DNA of 30,346 nt from a virus. The notes under the pieces were generated by a model. That model was not told the origin of the DNA. It did not search any database and saw nothing but the letters and a program-made list of their open reading frames with translations. The DNA lies in IMG/VR virus record IMGVR_UViG_3300049595_000077, positions 1-30,346 of that record. One strand, given 5' to 3'. This document shows, one piece after another, positions 6,738 through 12,409 of the stretch. Positions within the stretch are counted from its first letter, which is position 1. Every line of letters starts with the position of its first letter. The position numbers were made by a program, and so were the translations under genes.

Positions 6738-7778
6738 ATGGCTGGGTGGGGTGACGGCTTATGGGGCGAACAAGGGTGGGGTGGTTTTACCGCCTTCACT
6801 AGCTCCGTAGACGAAACCTCTACAGGCACGGACGCGGTTACATCGGCACTCAGTGTTGATGCCTCAGTTGTTGAAACGGGTACGGGCACAGATGCAATAA
6901 CAGCGTTGCCAACGTATTTTCCGGCAGTAACGGAAACGGCAACGGGAACAGATGCTGCTGAAGGGGGGCCGTTGTATGCTACAACGGTAACAGAGGCAAG
7001 CACAGTAACAGATGCGGTTTCTTCGGTCATAGCTGTAGTCGCGGTAATTACTGAGACTGCTACGGGTACAGATGCAACAGTAGGTGGCGAAGTATACGAT
7101 GCGGTAATAGCGGGCACGGGTTGGGGCGAGAGCGCTTGGGGGTACAACTCTTGGGGTGGGGTTGGTGAGCTAGCTCTTGCTTCAGACGTTGTAACGTCTA
7201 CGCTGGGGATTAGTGTAGCGGTAACAGAAACGGCAACGGGAACAGATGTTGTAACAGCGGGTATAGCGTTTGCGGCACAGGTTACTGAGACAAGTACGGG
7301 TAGCGATGCAATAACGGCGTCACCAACGTACTTCTCAACCATAGCGGAGACGGCAACGGCGGCGGATGCGGTATCGAGTGTTCCTGTGTACGCGGCTACA
7401 GTTGCGGAGACAGCAACCGGAACAGATAACATAGCTGGAAGTCTTGTATATTTTGGTGATGTGCAGGAAACAGCGACAGGCACAGACGCAGTAACGGCGG
7501 TAGTTGTAGTTAATGCGGCAATTACAGAAACCGCTACGGGGTCAGATGCAGTCACAGCAACGGCAAGTTTTGGTTCCTCGGTAACGGAGACAGCAGTAAG
7601 CGCGGATACATTGGCGGCAGCGGCGGCGTTTGTTGCCTCTATTGCAGAATTGGCAACGGGCATAGATTCAATCACAGCACGACCTTTCTGGGAAATAATA
7701 GATGACACGCAGAACGCAAACTGGCAAAATATTGGTAACACGCAAACGGCGGGGTGGACTGCTGTTGCAACAACTTAG
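6738..7778 (+). CDS. Tail-fibre-like protein with 14 repeats of 20 residues
   Basis: 346 residues. The N-terminus is Trp/Gly-rich (AGWGDGLWGEQGWGGF; W4, W9, W14). Then come units of exactly 20 residues with core ETATGTDAV; the repeat Glu falls at residues 26, 46, 66, 86, 106 and again at 144, 164 and every 20 up to 304. An 18-residue Trp/Gly module (W129, W134, W139) is inserted between the fifth and sixth units. The short C-terminal end has FWEIIDDTQNANWQNI. Regular Thr/Ala/Val repeats suggest a beta-helical or beta-fold fibre shaft. No enzyme motif. Neighbouring fibre genes support an appendage role; receptor binding is unproven. Confidence 0.85.
   Translation: MAGWGDGLWGEQGWGGFTAFTSSVDETSTGTDAVTSALSVDASVVETGTGTDAITALPTYFPAVTETATGTDAAEGGPLYATTVTEASTVTDAVSSVIAVVAVITETATGTDATVGGEVYDAVIAGTGWGESAWGYNSWGGVGELALASDVVTSTLGISVAVTETATGTDVVTAGIAFAAQVTETSTGSDAITASPTYFSTIAETATAADAVSSVPVYAATVAETATGTDNIAGSLVYFGDVQETATGTDAVTAVVVVNAAITETATGSDAVTATASFGSSVTETAVSADTLAAAAAFVASIAELATGIDSITARPFWEIIDDTQNANWQNIGNTQTAGWTAVATT
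6807..7670 (+). repeat. 60-bp in-frame repeats encoding a 20-residue ETATGTDAV unit
   Basis: Fourteen diverged units; synonymous and non-synonymous changes show they are old or under diversifying selection. The period is kept at 60 bases apart from one 54-base insertion encoding the Trp/Gly module near 7108-7161. The shadow open frame on the other strand follows from this periodicity. Confidence 0.85.
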
Positions 7779-7787
7779 GAGCATTAA

Positions 7788-9020
7788 ATGACTACAGGCG
7801 CAACGGGACAACTAGGACTTGCCTTACCGGTACAGGGTGAACTTTCTGGTACATGGGGCAATACGGTTAACAACGGTATTACCGAATACACCAACATTGC
7901 TATTGCAGCCACACTGACGCTAACAAATGATGGCGCGGTAACTCTTGCAAACACTACAGGGGACGCTTCAGCTTCTAACATCGTATCTACCTTGACAGGT
8001 GCGGGTACGGTAACAGCGCAGTTTGCCATCGTCAGAGTTACGGGCACGCTAACAGTGGCCAAAGTAGTAACGGCTCCAAGTTACAGTAAAACGTACACAG
8101 TGGTGAACGCCGCCACTGGCGGTATTGTGACGTTTAAAGCAGCGGGGCAAGCCGGTGTTTCTATCGCTGTGGGTGAGTCAGCTTATGTGTACTTTAACGG
8201 CACTGACTATGTGAAGCTGGCTTCTACTGTAGATAGCGGAGTAACTTCATTTACTGCTGGCACAACAGGGCTTACCCCTTCTACAGCCACAACTGGCGCA
8301 GTTACTTTGGCTGGCACGTTGGCTCCAGCAAATGGCGGTACAGGTGTAGCAAATAATGCGGCAATGACAGTAACGGGTTCAGGAAACTTTGCATACACAA
8401 GAACACTAACAGGCGCAACCAACGTCACTTTTCCCACAACGGGTACATTGGCAACTTTGGCGGGTACAGAGACTTTCACCAACAAGACTCTGACAACGCC
8501 AATAATCTCAAGTATCAGCAACACGGGTACATTGACGCTACCAACAAGCACCGACACATTAGTGGGTAGGGCAACAACTGATACGCTGACCAACAAAACG
8601 CTGACAAGCCCAACGCTGACAACCCCAGCACTGGGTACTCCCGCAAGTGGTGTATTAAGTTCTTGCACGGTTGATGGCACAAACAGCGTTGGATTTTTAA
8701 ACATCCCACAAAACAGTCAATCGGCAGCTTACACATTGGTTTTAGCCGATGCTGGTAAACACATTTTTCACCCAGTTGGTGACAATAACGCTAGAACATT
8801 TACTATTCCCGCAAACTCAAGCGTTGCGTTCCCAATTGGAACTGCCATCACATTCATCAACATGGCTGTGGCAAACGTCACGATTGCCATCACAACAGAC
8901 ACATTGGTTTTATCTTCCGCAGGTACAACAGGTTCACGAACCTTGGCTACAAACGGATCAGCAACCTGCATTAAGATTACCTCAACATCTTGGCTTATTT
9001 CAGGGAGTGGTTTAACATGA
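7788..9020 (+). CDS. Tail fibre protein with TNKTLT repeats
   Basis: 410 residues, preceded by a good ribosome-binding site (taggag). The N-terminus contains LPVQGELSGTWGNTVNNGIT, a signature I associate with tail-fibre proteins of environmental phages and probably the tail-attachment end. The middle is Thr/Gly/Ala-rich beta sequence with two modules of the TFTNKTLTTP / TLTNKTLTSP type, common in phage fibre shafts. The C-terminal part (FTIPANSSVAFPIGTAITFI ... SWLISGSGLT) looks like a compact beta tip. No lyase or hydrolase motif is seen. It overlaps the next gene's start by four bases, so fibre and tip-like protein are co-translated. Confidence 0.88.
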   Translation: MTTGATGQLGLALPVQGELSGTWGNTVNNGITEYTNIAIAATLTLTNDGAVTLANTTGDASASNIVSTLTGAGTVTAQFAIVRVTGTLTVAKVVTAPSYSKTYTVVNAATGGIVTFKAAGQAGVSIAVGESAYVYFNGTDYVKLASTVDSGVTSFTAGTTGLTPSTATTGAVTLAGTLAPANGGTGVANNAAMTVTGSGNFAYTRTLTGATNVTFPTTGTLATLAGTETFTNKTLTTPIISSISNTGTLTLPTSTDTLVGRATTDTLTNKTLTSPTLTTPALGTPASGVLSSCTVDGTNSVGFLNIPQNSQSAAYTLVLADAGKHIFHPVGDNNARTFTIPANSSVAFPIGTAITFINMAVANVTIAITTDTLVLSSAGTTGSRTLATNGSATCIKITSTSWLISGSGLT

Positions 9021-9820
9021 GTGGTGCACTACAAGCTGTTTTTACAAACCTTAGATCATTTATTGTTCCCGCAGCAGCGGGTCAAGAAGCATTTACAACT
9101 GCGGGTACTTATACATGGGTTGCACCTGCGGGTGTAACTTCAGTTTCTGTTGTTTGTGTTGGCGGTGGTGGCGGTATGGGTAATTTATATGTTGATCCCA
9201 CAGATTTTTATTACGGTGGTGGTGGTGGAGCATTAGCGTATGCAAATAGTATCACTGTAACCCCCGGATCAAGTTATACCGTAGTGGTTGGCGCAAGGGG
9301 TGTATCAACTGGAATTTCCGCTGGTACAAATGGTGGTGACAGTACCTTTAACGGAACTACTTGTGGCGCACAAGGTGGGCGAGGAGGCACTACTTCTGCG
9401 GTTGGAGCTGGTGGTACTGTATTAAATGGTACAGGCGGCTCTGGTGGGGCAGGCGGTGGTGGTGGTGCAACCTCATATGCCAATGCTGGAGCTGGAGGTG
9501 CTGGTGGTTATTCTGGCGCTGGTGGTATTGGAAAATCTACTGGTGGAACTGGGGGCGCTGGCGCTGGTGGTAATGGTGCTTCTGGCGGCGGTGTTGGCAT
9601 ACTTGGAGAAGGAACAAGCGGAGCCTATGGAGCCGTGGGAGTTGGTACTGGTGGCAGTGGCGGTACAAATGGAGATAGCCCTCAATCTGGCGTTGGTCAA
9701 GGTGGTCTATATGGCGGCGGTGGTCTTAATAATGGCAGAAACGGTGCGGTTCGCATTATTTGGGCTGGCACTAGTGGAATAACTAGAGCGTTTCCGTCAA
9801 CAAATACAGGGGATTTGTAA
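9017..9820 (+). CDS. Polyglycine-rich fibre tip / adhesin-like protein
   Basis: 267 residues from ATG 9017, which overlaps the previous stop; a longer start at 8990 would sit inside the fibre gene. Residues about 22-50 include EAFTTAGTYTWVAPAGVTSV, a beta lead-in typical of glycine-rich phage proteins. From about residue 53 to 245 the sequence is dominated by Gly with Ala, Ser and Thr (GGGGG, GGAGGGGGATSY, GGTGGAGAGG). The end has RNGAVRIIWAG. Similar composition occurs in polyglycine-helix adhesins of T4-like phages such as the gp38 of S16; that is an architectural analogy, not demonstrated homology. Likely host recognition or fibre tip. Confidence 0.84.
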   Translation: MSGALQAVFTNLRSFIVPAAAGQEAFTTAGTYTWVAPAGVTSVSVVCVGGGGGMGNLYVDPTDFYYGGGGGALAYANSITVTPGSSYTVVVGARGVSTGISAGTNGGDSTFNGTTCGAQGGRGGTTSAVGAGGTVLNGTGGSGGAGGGGGATSYANAGAGGAGGYSGAGGIGKSTGGTGGAGAGGNGASGGGVGILGEGTSGAYGAVGVGTGGSGGTNGDSPQSGVGQGGLYGGGGLNNGRNGAVRIIWAGTSGITRAFPSTNTGDL

Positions 9821-10122
9821 TGGATTTATTTATTCGTATTGTTGACAATCAACCTTTTGAACATCCAATTTTAAGTAGTAATTTTTGTCAAGCATTTCCT
9901 CACATTGATACAAACAATTTGCCATCTGAATTTGTTCGTTTTCAACGGATTCAACCGCCTGTTCTTGGTGACTACGAAGTGTACGAAGGTTTAAGCTATG
10001 CTTTAGTAGATGGAATATGCAAAGATATTCATCATGTTCGCCAAATGACGCAAGAAGAAAAAAGTATACAAGATGGTTTACTTGCGCTATTAGCTTTAAA
10101 AAACAATAGGGGTTTCACATGA
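9820..10122 (+). CDS. Probable tail-fibre assembly-type protein
   Basis: 100 residues, ATG overlapping the previous TAA by one base. It reads MDLFIRIVDNQPFEHPIL, NFCQAFPHIDTNNLPSEF, GDYEVYEGLSYALVDG and VRQMTQEEKSIQDG, ending with a short helix. This fits the small acidic proteins that follow fibre genes and are often annotated as fibre-assembly or hypothetical. The FPHIDTNNLP segment recurs in that group as I remember it. The immediate location after the fibre and tip-like genes supports a chaperone or capping role, but no experimental family function is known to me. Confidence 0.82.
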   Translation: MDLFIRIVDNQPFEHPILSSNFCQAFPHIDTNNLPSEFVRFQRIQPPVLGDYEVYEGLSYALVDGICKDIHHVRQMTQEEKSIQDGLLALLALKNNRGFT

Positions 10123-10196
10123 ACGATCTAGCATTAAGAGATATTCTTTCTCAATCAGGTTTCCCGTGGACTATCACATGGCCTGATGCTCCCTAA
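10119..10196 (+). CDS. 25-residue micro-ORF, unknown
   Basis: ATG 10119 overlaps the previous TGA (ATGA) and the frame ends at TAA 10194-10196. The peptide, MNDLALRDILSQSGFPWT followed by ITWPDAP, is amphipathic at first and then Trp/Pro-rich. Without it there would be a gap between 10122 and 10199; the coupled overlap and the next start two bases after its stop fit the pattern of real genes here. No signal peptide or membrane helix. Function unknown, and coding status is less certain than for its neighbours. Confidence 0.5.
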   Translation: MNDLALRDILSQSGFPWTITWPDAP

Positions 10197-10198
10197 TC

Positions 10199-10294
10199 AT
10201 GTGGGACTGGGCTGAAGCACTTATTGCGGCGGCCTGTATAGTGGCCTTCGTTATCTTTGGCACGTACATGATTGCATGGAGTTGGGCGTGGTAA
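10199..10294 (+). CDS. 31-residue single-TM peptide
   Basis: ATG 10199 to TAA 10292-10294 encodes MWDWAEALIAAACIVAFVIF plus GTYMIAWSWAW: essentially one hydrophobic helix with Trp residues at both membrane interfaces. It starts two bases after the micro-ORF and ends directly against the next ATG (10295). I recall very similar short peptides in phage lysis regions. It may act as a small holin, holin modulator or pinholin-like peptide, or in superinfection exclusion; the sequence alone cannot decide. The size and context make a chance ORF unlikely. Confidence 0.68.
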   Translation: MWDWAEALIAAACIVAFVIFGTYMIAWSWAW

Positions 10295-10450
10295 ATGCGC
10301 TGGCTATTGATGCTCTTTTTGGTGTTTCTACCGGGAGCATCTAGTCAAGATAGGAAGACTGAGTACCGCTGTGTGCGGTGGGCGTGGACGGGTGATGTTT
10401 ATAACCGCAAAGTTGTTTGCCTACAGTGGGAAAAGGTTGTACGGAAATGA
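10295..10450 (+). CDS. 51-residue exported protein with two cysteines
   Basis: Begins MRWLLMLFLVFLPGASSQDR: a short positively charged start, hydrophobic core and likely signal-peptidase site after Ala15 or Ser17. The mature part, about 35 residues, contains YRCVRWAWTGDVYNRK and VVCLQWEK, with two Cys (C26, C42) that could form a disulphide in the periplasm. There is no lipobox cysteine at the cleavage region, which argues against a classical outer-membrane spanin lipoprotein. TGA overlaps the next ATG (ATGATG at 10447). Probably a lysis-linked or envelope-modifying periplasmic protein; unknown family. Confidence 0.72.
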   Translation: MRWLLMLFLVFLPGASSQDRKTEYRCVRWAWTGDVYNRKVVCLQWEKVVRK

Positions 10451-10944
10451 TGTTAGATCCGGTCACGGCTCTTGAAGGTTTACAAAGCGCCATAGGATTA
10501 GTCCGTAAAGCTGCGAAGGTGGCTAACGATCTTGGTGGACTAGCGCCCATGTTGGGCAAGCTCTTTGATGCTAAGAGCCAAGCCACCAAAGCGATGGTTG
10601 AAGCCAAGCGGTCTGGCAATAAGTCTAACTTTGCTTTGGCAATGCAGATCGAAAATGCCTTGATGCAAACGGCTAAACTGGAGTCGGAGCTTCAACTGCT
10701 TTATATACAGACTGGCAACATAGACGTTTGGAACAAGATCAAGGCTAGAGCCGCTGAGATGGACAGGGATGATGCAATAGAAGCCCGTAAAGCCAAGGAT
10801 GAAGAGAAGAAGCGCAAAGAGGCCGAGGCTGAACAAATGCAGTGGGCGGCTGCTATTGTTATTATTGTGATGTTTATTGGTGCTGTTGGTTGGGGTATTA
10901 ATGAAGTTTCTGATCTGTGTGCTAGATCAAGGTGTGGGCGGTGA
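10447..10944 (+). CDS. Tail-anchored membrane protein with long helical domain
   Basis: 165 residues from ATG 10447; the second ATG at 10450 is an alternative. An earlier in-frame start at 10417 would extend into the previous gene. Residues 1-45 look helical with Gly (LDPVTALEGLQSAIGLVRKA), residues 55-130 are charged and coiled-coil-like (DRDDAIEARKAKDEEKKRKE), and residues 133-152 form one transmembrane helix (WAAAIVIIVMFIGAVGWG) with a short Cys-containing tail. This tail-anchored topology in a lysis region recalls small accessory lysis proteins seen next to phage holins. It could also be an ejected or scaffold membrane protein. Confidence 0.83.
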   Translation: MMLDPVTALEGLQSAIGLVRKAAKVANDLGGLAPMLGKLFDAKSQATKAMVEAKRSGNKSNFALAMQIENALMQTAKLESELQLLYIQTGNIDVWNKIKARAAEMDRDDAIEARKAKDEEKKRKEAEAEQMQWAAAIVIIVMFIGAVGWGINEVSDLCARSRCGR

Positions 10945-11090
10945 ATGAGTACCAGAAGCAATTTGACCTCTTCCTTAAAGTCTTTGTGCGGTTGTGCATT
11001 GCTTGGTGGGTGCTTGGACTGCTCCGCTTCCTGCCAGATGAGTTGGCCTCAAAAATTGTCAATAAACTTCTTGGAATGATTGGACTATGA
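10941..11090 (+). CDS. 49-residue membrane-associated peptide, GTG start
   Basis: GTG 10941 overlaps the previous TGA (GTGA), and the frame runs to TGA 11088-11090, itself overlapping the next ATG (ATGA). The product, MNEYQKQFDLFLKVFVRLCI then AWWVLGLLRFLPDELASKIV and a short helix, has one hydrophobic segment (about residues 11-31) with a Trp pair and a charged amphipathic end. The perfect double overlap strongly supports translation. The role is probably in the membrane, with lysis timing as the leading guess from neighbours. Confidence 0.68.
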   Translation: MNEYQKQFDLFLKVFVRLCIAWWVLGLLRFLPDELASKIVNKLLGMIGL

Positions 11091-11395
11091 GCGAACCAAA
11101 CGAAAAACATGCTTTGATTGAAAAGGTGGCGTTTGCTATCCTGCCAATTCTGTTCACTTGTGTGGTGTATCTAATGAACTCACTATCGCACTTGTCGCAT
11201 GAAGTGACTGTGTTAAACAACAAGATTAGTTTGGTTGTTACTTCAGACAACAAACAAGCTACCAATACGGGAGCAGAACTAGCCCGTGAGAAGCTACGTC
11301 AGGATTTGGAAAAAGAAATCCAAAAGAACCGTGATGACATCATGCACAACCGACAAGACATTGCCGTTATCTACGAAAAACTGGGGAAAAAATAA
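11087..11395 (+). CDS. Small TM plus coiled-coil protein, lysis region
   Basis: 102 residues. An N-terminal cytoplasmic stretch (MSEPNEKHALIEK) precedes a membrane helix at about residues 14-31 (VAFAILPILFTCVVYLMN). The remainder is a helical, charged coiled coil (LSHEVTVLNNKIS; ELAREKLRQDLEKEIQKNRD; IAVIYEKLGKK). The layout is the same as the protein at 310, and both may belong to one loose class of membrane-anchored coiled-coil proteins. It sits immediately before the holin and shares a one-base overlap with it, which favours a role as antiholin or inner-membrane spanin-like subunit. No outer-membrane spanin partner with a lipobox is seen. Confidence 0.82.
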   Translation: MSEPNEKHALIEKVAFAILPILFTCVVYLMNSLSHLSHEVTVLNNKISLVVTSDNKQATNTGAELAREKLRQDLEKEIQKNRDDIMHNRQDIAVIYEKLGKK

Positions 11396-11898
11396 TGCTT
11401 TCACTATTCTCAACACTTGGCGGTTTGCTCATATCAGGCTTGCCCAAACTCCTAGACTTCTTCCAAAACAAGGCAGACCAGAAGCATGAGTTGGCTCTTG
11501 CCCGTGTGCAAGTAGAACTACAGCTACAGATGATGGCGCAGGGCTTTGCCGCTCAAGAGCGCATGGAAGAGATACGCACCGACCAGATTGCTATGGAAAC
11601 AGACGCGCAGATGACTGTTGCCGCCTATGACCACGACAAGAAGGTTATGGAAAATGCCAGCACTTGGGTGGTGAACTTTGTTGGAACCGTTCGTCCAATG
11701 GTCACTTACATCTTTGTGCTGGAGCTATGTGCAATAAACGCATGGATTGCCTACTACGTTTACAGCCGCCCCAGCTTAATCATGAGCATAGAAGACCTGA
11801 TCCGCCTGTCTGACATCATCTTCTCCACTGACGAGATGGCAATGCTTGGAGGCATCATAGGTTTCTGGTTTGGCTCACGTAGCTGGAGCAAGAAATGA
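11395..11898 (+). CDS. Holin of the GTA three-TM type
   Basis: 167 residues. N-terminal hydrophobic helix (residues 2-20, LSLFSTLGGLLISGLPKLL), a long charged helical middle (residues 25-85, with ALARVQVELQLQMMAQ), then two hydrophobic helices at about 100-123 (RPMVTYIFVLELCAINAWIA) and 148-161, ending FWFGSRSWSKK. The final WFGSR with basic tail, the three-helix pattern and the immediately following lysozyme match the GTA_holin_3TM family as I know it. It would form inner-membrane holes that let the endolysin reach the wall. It overlaps the lysozyme gene by four bases. Confidence 0.86.
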   Translation: MLSLFSTLGGLLISGLPKLLDFFQNKADQKHELALARVQVELQLQMMAQGFAAQERMEEIRTDQIAMETDAQMTVAAYDHDKKVMENASTWVVNFVGTVRPMVTYIFVLELCAINAWIAYYVYSRPSLIMSIEDLIRLSDIIFSTDEMAMLGGIIGFWFGSRSWSKK

Positions 11899-12401
11899 AA
11901 CTAGGCGAAGCTGGCGCTAAGTTGATGCACCAGTGGGAGGGGTACAGGACTAAGCCGTACCTCTGCCCAGCCCATATTTGGACAATTGGTTATGGTCATG
12001 TGCTGTACCAAGACCAAATTCGTTTGCCTGTAGTCAGGGTGGAGGGTAAAGACACCCCCATGATCCGCAAAGAGATGCCACTGAAACCGGAGGACAACCG
12101 TGTCTGGACTAAAGAAAAGATCGAGAAACTATTCCAAGATGATGTCAGACCTACTGAACTTGGTGTTCTACGACTTGCTCCCGCTTTATCTGGTCGTCAA
12201 GGGGCTTTCGATGCGTGCGTCAGCTTTGCCTTCAACGCCGGAGTGGGGGCTTTTCAGCGCTCTTCTATTCGGATGAAAATAAACCGTGGTGATTGGGAAG
12301 GCGCAGCCGATGCGCTCTTGCTGTATTGCATGGCTGGTGGCAAAATACTCGCAGGGCTAAAAAAGCGCAGGGACGCTGAAAAAGCACTGTTTCTATCTTA
12401 G
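11895..12401 (+). CDS. GH24 lysozyme (endolysin) with E-C-T catalytic triad
   Basis: 168 residues, typical length for phage GH24 lysozymes, which cleave the MurNAc-GlcNAc bond of peptidoglycan. The active-site block reads WEGYRTKPYLCPAHIWTIGY plus GH: E15 is the catalytic acid, C24 lies nine residues later and T30 six after that, the same spacing as the E42-C51-T57 triad of phage P1 Lyz. ALSGRQGAFDACVSFAFNAG and GDWEGAADALLLYCMAGG match the family's second lobe. There is no signal or SAR sequence, so export should depend on the holin encoded just upstream. An insertion at about residues 38-66 is longer than in minimal relatives. Confidence 0.95.
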   Translation: MKLGEAGAKLMHQWEGYRTKPYLCPAHIWTIGYGHVLYQDQIRLPVVRVEGKDTPMIRKEMPLKPEDNRVWTKEKIEKLFQDDVRPTELGVLRLAPALSGRQGAFDACVSFAFNAGVGAFQRSSIRMKINRGDWEGAADALLLYCMAGGKILAGLKKRRDAEKALFLS

Positions 12402-12409
12402 GACTGCCG

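Noticed and set aside
6701-7741. 346-residue open frame on the minus strand
   Set aside because: It mirrors the 20-residue repeats of the plus-strand fibre gene, is Val/Ser/Ala-monotonous and opposes all other genes. The repeat periodicity keeps the antisense frame open.
8990-9016. Longer N-terminus for the polyglycine protein
   Set aside because: The extra nine residues are encoded inside the fibre gene's end; ATG 9017 overlaps the fibre stop exactly as other gene pairs do here.
10417-10446. Longer start for the 165-residue membrane protein
   Set aside because: It would overlap the 51-residue exported protein by over 30 bases; ATG 10447 in ATGATG fits the overlap style.
10295-10450. Outer-membrane spanin (Rz1-like) lipoprotein
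   Set aside because: A signal peptide is present but there is no lipobox Cys at the cleavage site and the mature part is not Pro-rich.
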